DNA from: Caenispirillum salinarum_A
Lineage (GTDB): Bacteria; Pseudomonadota; Alphaproteobacteria; Rhodospirillales; Rhodospirillaceae
Length of the DNA: 64,000 nt
Assembly: GCF_044803115.1 (NCBI RefSeq)
Contig: NZ_CP085224.1
Location: 5,000,703-5,064,702, forward strand
Direction of reading: 5' to 3'
The stretch's first letter is position 1, and the number at the start of each line of letters is the position of its first letter. This document shows positions 55,891 to 64,000 of this stretch, piece after piece. Under the pieces are notes generated by a model. The model was not told where the DNA came from. It made no database searches and worked only from the letters and a program-made list of their open reading frames with translations. The translations under genes were made by a program, and so were the position numbers.

Positions 55891-55950
55891 AGGGTCGCGA
55901 CTGCGACACCGCGCCGGTCAGGCGCGTGAGCCTTGGTGGCGCCTGAACGG
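55891..55950 (-). repeat. Copy D of the dispersed hairpin repeat family
   Basis: Its reverse complement matches 16523-16581 at 52 of 59 positions. The core CGCGCC-GGTCA-GGCGCG can fold, and an outer GGGTCGC / GCGAC pairing is possible. It lies between two convergent genes. Confidence 0.75.
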
Positions 55951-55958
55951 AAATGGCC

Positions 55959-56444
55959 CTAGCCTGCCGGCGCCGCCGAATCGGGGCGCCCGGCCATGCA
56001 CATCATGGTCGCCTGCATCAGCGCCACCGTCTTTTCCCGCCCGTCGACGACGCCCACCACCTCGGCCCGCGTGACGGTCAGGGACCGGCCGGGCTTTTCC
56101 ACCATGCCGCGCGCGATCAGCATCTCGCCGGCGCCGGGGGCCATGAGGTTGGTCTTGAACTCCACCGTCAGAACCGAGCTGTCCTCGGGCATGAGTGAAT
56201 AGGCGGCATAGCCGCAGGCGTTGTCGGCCAGCGTGGTGGTGACGCCGGCATGGATGTATCCGTGCTGCTGGCACAGGTCGGCGCGCCAGGGCAGGCGGAT
56301 CTCGCAGAAGCCCGGCTCCACCCGGCCCAGCTCCGCGCCGATGGTCGCCATGAAGCTCTGGCGGGCGAAGCTGGTGGCGACGCGGGCGGCGTAGTCCGGG
56401 CACTGCGGCTCGAACCGCCCGTCGGAGCCGGTGATGCGCGACAT
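55959..56444 (-). CDS. PaaI-family hotdog thioesterase
   Basis: 161 residues, start 56444 with GGAGGT eight bases upstream. The hotdog helix and loop QQHGYIHAGVTTTLADNACGYAAYS (HGG-like HAG with the catalytic Asp/Glu on the helix) and the strand LTVEFKTNLMAPG are as in the 4-hydroxyphenylacetyl/PaaI group. It cleaves aryl- or acyl-CoA esters; the substrate is not determined. Divergent from coaA. Confidence 0.9.
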   Translation of the reverse strand: MSRITGSDGRFEPQCPDYAARVATSFARQSFMATIGAELGRVEPGFCEIRLPWRADLCQQHGYIHAGVTTTLADNACGYAAYSLMPEDSSVLTVEFKTNLMAPGAGEMLIARGMVEKPGRSLTVTRAEVVGVVDGREKTVALMQATMMCMAGRPDSAAPAG

Positions 56445-56586
56445 CGGCGAAACCTCCACGTTATGTCGATATTTTGCCGATAAAGTTGTCCGATACTTTC
56501 ATCAGCGTCAATTCATACGGCCCTTGCGCGATGCACCTAATCCTGCTCATTCTGTGCGCCTCATTCGCCTGGGGAGTAGACGCGCG

Positions 56587-57540
56587 ATGAGCCTTGTTTC
56601 GGGGAGCGGCACCGTGGGACCGCTGTTCGACCGCTACACCGCCGCCGACTGGGCCGTCGCCTGGGGCGGCAGCGCGCCGCCGCCGCTGGATGCCGACGAC
56701 ATCCGCCGGCTGCGCGGCATCGGCAACCCGCTGACGCTGGGCGAGGTGGAGCGCATCTACATGCCGCTGGTCGAACTGCTGGTGACCCACATGGGCGCCC
56801 AGTGGGACCTGCGCCGCCGCCGCGCCGCGCTCAACCGCCGGCCGGGGCGCCCCATGCCCTTCATCATCGGCCTGGCGGGCAGTGTGGCGGTGGGCAAGAG
56901 CACCGCCGCCCGCGTGCTGCAATCGCTGCTCCAGGCCGAGGGGCGCAAGGTCGCGCTGGTGCCCACCGACGGCTTCCTGCTGCCCAACGCCGAACTCAAG
57001 GCCCGCGACCTGATGCACCGCAAGGGCTTTCCCGGCACCTACGACATGCGCGCGCTGGTCGGCTTCCTGACCGACCTGCGCCTGGGCCGCCCGGCGCACG
57101 CGCCCGTCTACAGCCACCAGACCTATGACGTGGTCCCCGGCAGGACCGTGGCGGTGGAGGATGCCGAGGTGGTGGTGCTGGAAGGCCTGAACGTCCTCCA
57201 GGTGGGGCCGCTGCAGCAGGATGGCGAGCACCGGCCCTTCGTGTCGGACTTCTTCGATTTTTCCGTCTACGTCGATGCGGCGGAGGACCACCTGCGGCGC
57301 TGGTATCTGGACCGCTTCCTGGCCCTGCGCGCCACCGCGTTCCAGGACCCACAGGCCTATTTCCACCGCTACGCCGCCATGCCCGAGGCAGAGGCCGCCG
57401 CCTTCGCCGAGTCGGTGTGGGAGAGCATCAACCTGGTGAACCTGCGCGACAACATCCTGCCCACCCGCGCCCGCGCCGACGTGGTGCTGCGCAAGGACGA
57501 GGATCACCGCGTGCGCGAGGTGTGGCTGCGCAGGGTTTGA
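56587..57540 (+). CDS. coaA: Type I pantothenate kinase
   Basis: 317 residues, full length. The P-loop is GLAGSVAVGKSTAARVL (about 100-116), followed by the pantothenate-binding block VPTDGFLLPNAEL and the DFVYFDMR-type YDMRALVGFL and FFDFSVYVDAAE. The first step in CoA synthesis and feedback-inhibited by CoA in this family. ATG at 56587; the longer frame includes a thioesterase-divergent promoter region. The intergenic 142 bases are AT-richer and probably hold both promoters. Confidence 0.95.
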   Translation: MSLVSGSGTVGPLFDRYTAADWAVAWGGSAPPPLDADDIRRLRGIGNPLTLGEVERIYMPLVELLVTHMGAQWDLRRRRAALNRRPGRPMPFIIGLAGSVAVGKSTAARVLQSLLQAEGRKVALVPTDGFLLPNAELKARDLMHRKGFPGTYDMRALVGFLTDLRLGRPAHAPVYSHQTYDVVPGRTVAVEDAEVVVLEGLNVLQVGPLQQDGEHRPFVSDFFDFSVYVDAAEDHLRRWYLDRFLALRATAFQDPQAYFHRYAAMPEAEAAAFAESVWESINLVNLRDNILPTRARADVVLRKDEDHRVREVWLRRV

Positions 57541-57591
57541 ACGCCGGCGTACGGGGGAGAGGCGTGGTCTCCACCCCGCGCGCAACGTCCG

Positions 57592-58461
57592 TCAGCCCTT
57601 GGCGATCGCGGCCAGGCCCTCGCGGTAGGTGGGGTATTTCAGCGTCACGCCCAGTTCCTGCTTGATGCGGTCGTTCCGCACCCGGCGGCTGTCACGGTAG
57701 AAGCTGCGCGCCATGGGCGACAGGTCCGCCGTCTCGAAGTCCACCGCCGGCGGCGGGTCCACGCCCAGAAGGCGGGCGGCTTCCTCGATGGGCGCCTGCG
57801 GCGGGGCGGGTTCGTCGTCGGCCAGGTTGTATATGCGTCCTGCATGTGGTTGCGCCATGCTGGCGGCGACAACCTGGGCGATGTCCTCCACATGGATGCG
57901 GCAGAACACCTGTCCTGGCTTGATGACGCGCCGCGCCTTGCCGTCGCGCACCGAATCGACGGCGCTGCGGCCGGGGCCGTAGATGCCGGCCAGGCGGAAG
58001 ATGTGCAGCGGCACGCCATGATCGCGCCACAGGTTCAGCCAGGTCACCTCGGCCTCCACCCGGCGTTCGCTGCGGCCGACGTCGGGGGCGACGGGCGTTT
58101 CCTCGTCCACCCAGCCGCCCTGACGATCGCCGTAAACGCCCGTGGTGGACAGGTAGCCGACCCAGCGCAGCCCAGGCATCAGCGCCACGATGTCGGCGGC
58201 GTGTTCGTCCACCACCGGGTCGCCGGCCGGATCGGGCGGCACCGAGACCAGAAGATGCGTCGTGCCCGCCAGCACGTCCGGCGGCAGCGGCTGGTCGCGG
58301 TCGAACAGGTGCGCCTCGATCCCCTCGGCCGCCAGGGCCTCGCGCTTCTCGGCGCTGCGGGTGGTGCCGGCGACCTGCCAGCCCTCGGCCAGGAGCCGGC
58401 GGGCCAGCGTCCGCGCGCTGAAGCCGAGACCGAAGATGAACAGCCGTCCGGGGTCTGCCAT
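57592..58461 (-). CDS. NAD(P)-dependent epimerase-like protein (YeeZ type)
   Basis: 289 residues. The extended-SDR fold begins LFIFGLGFSARTLARRLLAEG (a Rossmann motif in which the GXXGXXG is G-x-G-x-x-A), with the catalytic-type YLSTTGVYGDRQGGWVDE block and LRLAGIYGPG. YeeZ-like members lack a defined reaction. Convergent with coaA. Confidence 0.85.
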   Translation of the reverse strand: MADPGRLFIFGLGFSARTLARRLLAEGWQVAGTTRSAEKREALAAEGIEAHLFDRDQPLPPDVLAGTTHLLVSVPPDPAGDPVVDEHAADIVALMPGLRWVGYLSTTGVYGDRQGGWVDEETPVAPDVGRSERRVEAEVTWLNLWRDHGVPLHIFRLAGIYGPGRSAVDSVRDGKARRVIKPGQVFCRIHVEDIAQVVAASMAQPHAGRIYNLADDEPAPPQAPIEEAARLLGVDPPPAVDFETADLSPMARSFYRDSRRVRNDRIKQELGVTLKYPTYREGLAAIAKG

Positions 58462-58539
58462 GAAAACCTCTCACCGTTTCGCCATAATGCCCTGGAACCT
58501 ATGATGCGCCAACGTTGCCCTCAAGCCCATGGACATCGC

Positions 58540-59292
58540 ATGACCCGCCTTATGCCCCGCCTGATCCTGCCCCTGCTCGCCCTGGCGCCCCTGCCCGCCG
58601 CCGCCCAGGACGCCGAGCCGGACCCGGCGGTCAAATATGCGCAGTGCATGAAACTGGCCGAGACCCGCCCCAAGGAGGCGTGGGAGATGGCCGGACAGTG
58701 GGCCGGCCTGGCGGGCGGCGAGCCCGCGCGGCACTGCCAGGCCGTCGCGCTCATCGGCCTCGGCGAACATGCGGAGGCCGCCGCCCGCCTGGAAAAGCTG
58801 GCCGAAACCTCCCGCGCGGCCGAGAGCCTGCGGGCCGCCATGCTGGCGCAGGCCGCCCAGGCGTGGCTGGTGGCGAACGACCCGGAGCGCGCCTATGCGG
58901 TGCAGTCGACGGCGCTGGAGCTTCTGCCGGGCGACCCGGCGCTGCTGACCGACCGGGCGCTGACGCTGGTGGAGGCCGGCGACGTGCGCGGGGCCATCGA
59001 CGACCTGACCCGCGTCCTCGACGCCCGCCCGCGCGACGCCGGCGCCCTGGCCCTGCGGGCCTCGGCCTTCCGCATGGCGGGCGATCCGGCCACGGCACGG
59101 GCCGACCTGAACCGCGCGCTTTCGATCGACCCGACGCACCCGGCCGCACTTCTGGAAAAGGGCATCCTCGCCCGTCAGGCCGGCGACGTGACAACGGCGC
59201 GCACGGCCTGGCTCGCCCTGCTGGACGCCGCCCCCGACAGCCCCGAGGCCGAAACGGCGCGTGCCCATCTGCAGGTGATGGACGGCGGCTAA
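58540..59292 (+). CDS. Periplasmic TPR-repeat protein
   Basis: 250 residues from the ATG at 58540. Signal peptide PRLILPLLALAPLPAAAQ (cut near residue 23), then tetratricopeptide repeats of about 34 residues from residue 60 onward (LEKLAETSRAAESLRAAMLAQ, ALLTDRALTLVEAGDVRGAI, ALALRASAFRMAGDPATARAD, ALLEKGILARQAGDVTTART). It scaffolds protein contacts in the periplasm; partner unknown. The start overlaps no neighbour and faces the YeeZ-like gene. Confidence 0.85.
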   Translation: MTRLMPRLILPLLALAPLPAAAQDAEPDPAVKYAQCMKLAETRPKEAWEMAGQWAGLAGGEPARHCQAVALIGLGEHAEAAARLEKLAETSRAAESLRAAMLAQAAQAWLVANDPERAYAVQSTALELLPGDPALLTDRALTLVEAGDVRGAIDDLTRVLDARPRDAGALALRASAFRMAGDPATARADLNRALSIDPTHPAALLEKGILARQAGDVTTARTAWLALLDAAPDSPEAETARAHLQVMDGG

Positions 59293-59491
59293 GGCGGCGC
59301 CTTCATGAGCACGCAAAGGCTTGTCCGGTGGCAACGTCATTCTTGCGTGCAACAAGCGGATCGCCTATTCATCTACCTCCTAAGATTTCCTGCGGCCCAG
59401 CTTCTGTGAAACTCCCTTTCGAGGCACCCGGTTGGCGGCGTTGGGAAGAACGCGCCTCCCTGCCTGCGGCGCTTCATGAGGGGAAAAAGTA

Positions 59492-59836
59492 ATGTTGAAG
59501 ATTGGAACGGCGTCGCTCGTGGTCGCCGCGTCCCTGCTGACCGCTGCCTGCTCCGATACGGCGCCGGCGTGCTCGGACACCGAAACCGTGGACCTCGTCC
59601 TGGAAATCGCACGGGACAGCCTGCTCGAGCAGGCCGGCGCCGAGATCGCCAACAAGGTGGACATGTCCCTGAACGCGATTCGCACCACCGATGCGAACGA
59701 GACGACCGGGGCCTTCGAATGCGCCGCGGAACTGGAGTTCACCGGCCCGGGCGGAAGCAACAGCATCGACATCACCTACCTCAGTGAACTCGTCGACAGC
59801 GGCGACGAGTTCTATGTGACGGTCTGGGGGCTGTAG
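59492..59836 (+). CDS. Small lipoprotein of unknown function
   Basis: 114 residues. Lipobox LTAAC (Cys about 20). The mature part has a second Cys pair (APACSDTE, FECAAE) and a beta-rich C-terminus (AAELEFTGPG, FYVTVWGL). The gene sits in a locally AT-richer stretch, and TGAGGGGAAAAAG lies before its ATG. No family recognised. Confidence 0.65.
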   Translation: MLKIGTASLVVAASLLTAACSDTAPACSDTETVDLVLEIARDSLLEQAGAEIANKVDMSLNAIRTTDANETTGAFECAAELEFTGPGGSNSIDITYLSELVDSGDEFYVTVWGL

Positions 59837-59965
59837 CCTTCCTGCTGGAGGCTGCAGCCTTCCTGGTACTGGCGGTGCCGGGCGGCCTCGGGTATTCAAG
59901 GTCAGGCACGGCGACGGGGCGCCCCCGCGCCGCGCATGACCGCCGCCCACCCTGGAGCGCACCCC

Positions 59966-60592
59966 ATGCCCCTTGACCTCTGGCTCGCCTTCGCCGCCGC
60001 CTCGGCGGTCATGCTGCTGATTCCCGGTCCGACCATCCTGCTGGTGGTGGCCTATGCGCTGGGGCAGGGGCGGCGGGCGGCGTTCGCCACCATCGGCGGC
60101 GTGCTGCTGGGGGATTTCACCGCCATGACGGCCTCGCTGGCCGGCCTCGGGGTGATCCTGGCGGCCTCGGCGGAGGCATTCACCGTGCTGAAATGGATCG
60201 GCGCGGCCTATCTGGTGTGGCTCGGCGTCCGCATGTGGCGCGCGCCGGTGCCCGAGTCGGGGCCTGAGGAGGTCGCGCCGCCCGTGGTCCGCCGCCGCAC
60301 CATGCTGCTGCACGCCTGGATCGTCACCGCGCTCAACCCCAAGGGCATCGTCTTTTTCGTCGCCTTCCTGCCGCAGTTCCTGGACCCAGGCGCGCCGGTG
60401 CTGCCGCAGTTCGCGCTCATGGAGGCGACCTTCCTGACCCTGGCCGTCCTGAACGCCGCGGCTTACGCGCTGCTGGCGTCCTCGGCGCGGCGGGTGGTGC
60501 GGGCGCCGCGCGTGCGCCGCGGGGTGAACCGCACCGGCGGCGGGCTGCTGATCGGCGCCGGTGTGCTGACGGCCATGATGCGGCGGGCCTGA
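59966..60592 (+). CDS. LysE-family amino-acid exporter
   Basis: 208 residues with six hydrophobic segments. Typical LysE/RhtB opening (LWLAFAAASAVMLLIPGPTILLVVAYALGQG, containing the PGP signature) and the central MLLHAWIVTALNPKGIVFFVAFLPQF motif. Inner-membrane exporter of an amino acid or homoserine-like compound; substrate unknown. Next gene mutM starts 48 bases on. Confidence 0.93.
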   Translation: MPLDLWLAFAAASAVMLLIPGPTILLVVAYALGQGRRAAFATIGGVLLGDFTAMTASLAGLGVILAASAEAFTVLKWIGAAYLVWLGVRMWRAPVPESGPEEVAPPVVRRRTMLLHAWIVTALNPKGIVFFVAFLPQFLDPGAPVLPQFALMEATFLTLAVLNAAAYALLASSARRVVRAPRVRRGVNRTGGGLLIGAGVLTAMMRRA

Positions 60593-60640
60593 GCGCCACG
60601 GCTGGCGCTTTGCCGCCCAACCACCTAGATTGCCGCCATC

Positions 60641-61495
60641 ATGCCCGAGCTTCCCGAAGTCGAAACCGTCTGCCGCGGCCTGGCCGCCGCCCTGGAGGGG
60701 CGCCGCCTGGACCGGGTGGAGGTCCGCCGCCCCGACCTGCGCATCCCCTTCCCGCCCGGATTCGCCGGCGCGCTGCAAGGCCGCCGCGTGCTGCGAATCC
60801 GCCGGCGCGGCAAGTACTTCATCTGGGAGCTGGACGACGGCACCGCCCTTCTGGGGCATCTCGGCATGTCGGGCAGCATGACCATCCGCGCGCCCGGCAC
60901 CAACTTCCCGCCGCCGGCTCCGCACGACCACGTCATCCTGACGACCGACGACGGCGCCCAGGTTTCCTACCACGATCCGCGGCGATTCGGGCTGATGACC
61001 CTGTCGACGGTGGCCGGGGTGGAGGACCACCCGCTGCTGGCCGCCATGGGGCCGGAGCCGCTGTCGGACGCCTTCACCCCCGCCGTTCTGGCCGCGGCGC
61101 TGGCCGGCAAGAACACGCCCATCAAGAGCGCGCTTCTGGACCAGGGCGTGGTCGCGGGCCTGGGCAACATTTACGTCTGCGAGGCCCTGTTCCGCGCCCG
61201 CACCAGTCCCCGCCGGCTGGCCGCCAACGTGGGCCGGCGCCGGATCGAGGCCCTGGTGCCGGCCATCAAGTCGGTGCTGACGGAGGCCATCGCCTCGGGC
61301 GGCTCGAGCTTGCGCGACTATCGGCAGGCGACGGGCGAACTGGGCTACTTCCAGCACACCTTCGCCGTGTACGACCGCGAGGGCCAGCCCTGCCCCGGTT
61401 GCGACTGCGGGGCGGCCGAGGGACGGGCCAGGGGCATCCAGCGGATCGTGCAGGCGGGCCGCTCGACTTTTTTCTGTGCCAAACGGCAGCGGTGA
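60641..61495 (+). CDS. mutM: Formamidopyrimidine-DNA glycosylase with altered zinc finger
   Basis: 284 residues. Catalytic N-terminus PELPEVE (Pro1, Glu2 after Met removal), the RGKYFIWEL lysine, and NIYVCEALFRA of the helix-two-turn-helix are intact. The C-terminal zinc finger is not standard: Cys251, Cys254, Cys256 and Cys279 are present, but the usual fourth Cys is Arg282 (CAKRQR), and the gap between second and third Cys is about 8 residues longer than usual. It removes oxidised purines from DNA. Classic upstream neighbour of an enoyl-CoA hydratase, rpsT and dnaA in alphaproteobacteria. Confidence 0.93.
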   Translation: MPELPEVETVCRGLAAALEGRRLDRVEVRRPDLRIPFPPGFAGALQGRRVLRIRRRGKYFIWELDDGTALLGHLGMSGSMTIRAPGTNFPPPAPHDHVILTTDDGAQVSYHDPRRFGLMTLSTVAGVEDHPLLAAMGPEPLSDAFTPAVLAAALAGKNTPIKSALLDQGVVAGLGNIYVCEALFRARTSPRRLAANVGRRRIEALVPAIKSVLTEAIASGGSSLRDYRQATGELGYFQHTFAVYDREGQPCPGCDCGAAEGRARGIQRIVQAGRSTFFCAKRQR

Positions 61496-61511
61496 GTGTA
61501 GCGTACCGCGC

Positions 61512-61901
61512 ATGCGGTTCTGGCCGAGCATAGCCGCGCCGGTCCTGGCGCTGAGCCTGGCGCTCCTGGTGTTCCTGCCCCTGGGGCCGGGGGCACGGGG
61601 GGCGGCGTTTCTCGACGGGTTCGAGGACCTGCCGCTGATGCCCAGCCTCAGCCAGCAGACGGACCGGACGACCGTGTTCGACAGCCCCTACGGCCGCATC
61701 GTGGAAGCCTACGCCAGCGGCCGGGCCACGCCCGGTCAGGTGCTGGACTTCTACGGCGCCACCCTTCCCCAGCTTGGTTGGACCCGGCAGGACGCCCGGG
61801 TTTTCCGCCGCGAGGGCGAGGTGCTGCGCATCGAGTTTTCCCGCCCGTCCCCGGGCGGTGCGCCGGCTCTTCTGGTCCGCTTCGAGGTGTCGCCCGACTG
61901 A
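61512..61901 (+). CDS. Small exported hypothetical protein
   Basis: 129 residues from the ATG at 61512 (17 bases after mutM). Signal peptide PSIAAPVLALSLALLVFLPLGPGARG, mature part beginning near 31 and including DLPLMPSLSQQTDRTTVFDSPYGRIVEAYA, followed by QVLDFYGATLPQLGW. This is a small family of periplasmic proteins seen in the mutM-rpsT interval in alphaproteobacteria; function unknown. Probably co-transcribed with mutM. Confidence 0.75.
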   Translation: MRFWPSIAAPVLALSLALLVFLPLGPGARGAAFLDGFEDLPLMPSLSQQTDRTTVFDSPYGRIVEAYASGRATPGQVLDFYGATLPQLGWTRQDARVFRREGEVLRIEFSRPSPGGAPALLVRFEVSPD

Positions 61902-62003
61902 CTGCCGCGCCTTACACCATCGAAGGGGTCGCGGCCAGCCGGTCGGCGCCCATTTCGTCCAAGGACATAAACCCAAGCCATCGTTGAACGGAGCATTGAT
62001 CCG

Positions 62004-62780
62004 ATGCCCTACGAGAACATCCTGGTGGAAACACGGGGTCGCGTCGGCCTCATCACCCTGAACCGGCCCAAGGCGCTGAACGCGCTGTGCGTCGCGCTGA
62101 TCGACGACCTGGGCAAGGCGCTGGACGCCTTCGAGGCCGATGACGAGATCGGCGCCATCGTGCTGACGGGCTCGGAGAAAGCCTTCGCCGCCGGCGCCGA
62201 CATCAAGGAGATGGCCGGCAAGTCCTACATGGACGCCTACCTGCAGGACTTCATCACCAAGGGCTGGCAGCGCGTGTCCACCGTGCGCAAGCCCATCATC
62301 GCCGCCGTGAACGGCTACGCGCTGGGCGGCGGCTGCGAGGTCGCCATGATGTGCGACTTCATCCTGGCCGGCGACACCGCCAAGTTCGGCCAGCCGGAAA
62401 TCACCATCGGCACCATCCCGGGCGCCGGCGGCACCCAGCGCCTGACCCGATTCGTCGGCAAGTCCAAGGCCATGGAAATGTGCCTGACCGGCCGCCAGAT
62501 GGACGCCGCCGAGGCCGAGCGCTGCGGCCTGGTCTCGCGCATCGTGCCCGCCGCCGACCTGGTGGACGAGGCGGTCAAGACCGCCGACCGCATCGCCGGC
62601 ATGAGCCGCCCGGTGGTGATGATGGCCAAGGAAGCCGTCGACGCCGCCTTCGACACCACCCTGACCCACGGGCTGATGTTCGAGCGCCGGCTGTTCCACT
62701 CCACCTTCGCCACCGAGGACCAGAAGGAAGGCATGAGCGCGTTCGCCGAGAAGCGCCAGCCCAACTTCAAGAACCGGTAA
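62004..62780 (+). CDS. Enoyl-CoA hydratase
   Basis: 258 residues. Crotonase fold: LNRPKALNALCVAL, the oxyanion-hole block FAAGADIKEMAG, and the two catalytic Glu residues in ALGGGCEVAMMCD and QPEITIGTIPGAGGTQRL. It hydrates short/medium-chain enoyl-CoA in beta-oxidation. The same gene precedes rpsT in many alphaproteobacteria. Confidence 0.95.
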   Translation: MPYENILVETRGRVGLITLNRPKALNALCVALIDDLGKALDAFEADDEIGAIVLTGSEKAFAAGADIKEMAGKSYMDAYLQDFITKGWQRVSTVRKPIIAAVNGYALGGGCEVAMMCDFILAGDTAKFGQPEITIGTIPGAGGTQRLTRFVGKSKAMEMCLTGRQMDAAEAERCGLVSRIVPAADLVDEAVKTADRIAGMSRPVVMMAKEAVDAAFDTTLTHGLMFERRLFHSTFATEDQKEGMSAFAEKRQPNFKNR

Positions 62781-62928
62781 GGCGGATCACCCGTCTCCCG
62801 GCCCGGCCGCCGGCGGCGTTCCCGCCCCGGCGGCCGGTGCCGTTTCGCCCCCGGTCGCATCGGCCGGAGTCGCGCCAAAGCGGCGGGCACGGGCTCCGCA
62901 CCGCCCGCGTTTCCAGGGCGAATGACGG

Positions 62929-62937
62929 TTTTCCACA
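62929..62937 (+). promoter_or_regulatory. DnaA-box-like sequence upstream of rpsT
   Basis: TTTTCCACA fits the TTWTNCACA DnaA box. It lies ten bases before the rpsT -35 and near the presumed origin. One copy only. Confidence 0.4.
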
Positions 62938-62946
62938 AGCTCGCGG

Positions 62947-62975
62947 TTGACTGTGTGCGGGGGATTCCTTATAAC
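62947..62975 (+). promoter_or_regulatory. Promoter of rpsT
   Basis: TTGACT, exactly 17 bases, TATAAC; 56 bases before the ATG. The GGGGGATTCCTTATAACCCC stretch around the -10 is also partly palindromic. Confidence 0.7.
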
Positions 62976-63030
62976 CCCCGCTTCCACGGTGCGAAGCCGG
63001 TTTCACCAGCATTACAGACAAGGTTAGGCA

Positions 63031-63300
63031 ATGGCCCATCACAAGTCGGCTAAGAAGCGGATCGTCCGCAACGCCAAGCGCTACGAGATCAACCACGCCC
63101 GCAAGTCGCGCGCCCGCACCTTCATGAAGAAGGTCGAGGCCGCCATCGCCACCGGCGATTACGAGCAGGCGCAGACCGCCCTGAGCAACGCCGCGCCGGT
63201 GATCGCCCGCGCCGCGTCCAAGGGTGCTCTGGAAAAGAACATGGCGTCGCGCAAGATCTCGCGCCTGAACGCCCGCGTGAAGGCCCTCAAGGCCGCCTGA
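63031..63300 (+). CDS. rpsT: 30S ribosomal protein S20
   Basis: 89 residues, highly basic, beginning MAHHKSAKKRIVRNAKRYEI and ending in the standard helix with ARVKAL. Binds 16S rRNA early in 30S assembly. Single gene with its own strong promoter and terminator, at the usual place next to dnaA. Confidence 0.98.
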   Translation: MAHHKSAKKRIVRNAKRYEINHARKSRARTFMKKVEAAIATGDYEQAQTALSNAAPVIARAASKGALEKNMASRKISRLNARVKALKAA

Positions 63301-63943
63301 TCCCCGATGTTACCGGCGCGCGCGCCTGCGCCGCCGGAACCGGATTCGGCCCGGGACCGCCCTCCGCCCGGCGGAGGTGCGGTCTTTCGCGTTGCCCGAA
63401 TTCAACCACTAGTCACAAATCACGGCGTTCCCTTTTCGGACATATTGCTTTCGGCCGTATGTCGTGGCTAGCTTAAGGGGCCTCGGATCAGAGGCCCCGA
63501 CCCCAAGCGATGAAAGTCTTACGACGCGAAATCCTTCTTCCAATCAAGATTTGGAAGAATGCGATACTTTATCGTCTTTAATGTTTCGCGTTCGACTCTT
63601 TCAAAAAGATTCGGCTTTCTTGCGCGGGCGTTTTCGGGAATCATGTCGGGGTTCCGGACGCCGCCTTCGTGGCGCGTCGACGGGTGCGGTACCAGACCGC
63701 GTCCCGGGAACCCAGCAAGGGGGCCGGCTCCGCCCGCCGGTCCCGCGCCGCCCGCCCCAGGGCCGGACGGCGCCGCCGGTTCATGCCGGCGACACCACAT
63801 AAGCAAGGGCGGTGAGGGAGAGATCGTCCCGGCGCTTCCGGGCGGATCACCTTGACCAGAACAGCCCCCACCGACCGCCGCCGGCGGCCGGGGCAGCCAT
63901 CGTGTTGCCGTGAGCCGGGGCTCGGAGAGACGGGGGAAGGCAC
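63301..63943. other. 643-base gap between rpsT and the next gene (possible origin region)
   Basis: Contains the rpsT terminator at 63355-63390, an 8-bp hairpin (GGGGCCTC / GAGGCCCC, 63477-63498), and an AT-richer patch from about 63500 to 63640. I see no perfect TTATNCACA DnaA box here. A 41-codon minus-strand reading frame (63519-63644) is present but unproven. The last 250 bases are GC-rich and carry no clear gene. Confidence 0.5.
63355..63390 (+). terminator. Terminator of rpsT
   Basis: GACCGC and its complement plus CCTCCGCC / GGCGGAGG form a stem of about 14 bp with a short loop, followed by TTTCG. Confidence 0.75.
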
Positions 63944-64000
63944 GTGGCTGGGGCAGTGCATGCGGAAAGCGCGTCGGAGTCGTTGATGAGCACGGGTTCA
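63944..64000 (+). CDS. 5' end of the next gene, dnaA by context
   Basis: A frame opens at GTG 63944, four bases after GGGGGAAGG, and runs to the window end as about 19 codons (MAGAVHAESASESLMSTGS); an ATG in the same frame at 63986 is an alternative. The order rpsT then dnaA is conserved in alphaproteobacteria, so this is probably dnaA, but no DnaA domain is inside the window. Too short to prove. Confidence 0.35.
   Translation, partial: MAGAVHAESASESLMSTGS

Overview
The window is about 64 kb of dense, high-GC chromosome. It most likely comes from an alphaproteobacterium of the Rhodospirillales type. The evidence is the order mutM, enoyl-CoA hydratase, rpsT, then a probable dnaA start at the right edge; the divergent block of pheA, kdsB and a membrane-anchored cytochrome c; an mmcB-type repair gene with a GTTC-N7-GTTC style LexA site; a glnK-amtB pair behind a sigma-54 promoter; and KDO synthesis, which shows a Gram-negative outer membrane. 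Nearly all of it is core or household chromosome. I see no prophage, insertion sequence, CRISPR array or complete defence island.

Layout. 1-4373: an edge-truncated FAD oxidoreductase, a small coiled-coil protein, msrA, a double universal stress protein and argG. 4441-8016: an unknown small gene, pheA and kdsB on the minus strand, and divergently a cytochrome c carrying two nearly identical haem domains. 8248-16486: a PAS protein, murJ, ppa, a macro-domain protein, a DUF123 GIY-YIG-like protein, small exported proteins, an EamA permease and an IclR regulator. 16643-24943: a MarR regulator, an M17 aminopeptidase, an orphan TAXI binding protein, a small HNH protein, then a YbbP / methyltransferase / YbbA operon divergent from a TesA-like esterase. 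24988-31002: FIST, ThpR, isochorismatase-like, DinB, a degenerate FolD, DUF167, YggT, tRNA-Ala(CGC) with a duplicated 3' end, and a nitrilase-fold protein lacking its catalytic Cys.

31088-42029: cysS, a periplasmic histidine phosphatase, a small AT-richer island with a Cys-rich orphan, L-lactate dehydrogenase, mmcB, a DsrE-like protein, acetoacetyl-CoA synthetase, an ankyrin protein, a K+/H+ antiporter, and amtB-glnK. 42327-51862: a UbiH-family hydroxylase, hisN, the complete yejABEF peptide importer, an orphan FliN and a Ca2+/Na+ antiporter. 51990-64000: an uncharacterised gene overlapping rlmN, two poorly known genes, an EamA permease, a thioesterase, coaA, an epimerase-like protein, a TPR protein, a lipoprotein, LysE, mutM, an exported protein, enoyl-CoA hydratase, rpsT, a 640-base AT-richer non-coding stretch, and the start of the next gene (dnaA by context).

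The gene products mostly serve amino-acid metabolism (argG, pheA, hisN), envelope assembly (kdsB, murJ), translation (cysS, rlmN, rpsT, tRNA-Ala), repair (mutM, mmcB, msrA), nitrogen sensing and uptake (glnK, amtB), and transport. The most unusual signals are three enzyme-family members with altered active or metal sites (FolD-like, nitrilase-like, MutM), the tandem cytochrome, a dispersed hairpin repeat family, a perfect 87-bp repeat of the tRNA-Ala tail, and a 45-base hairpin that touches a ribosome binding site.
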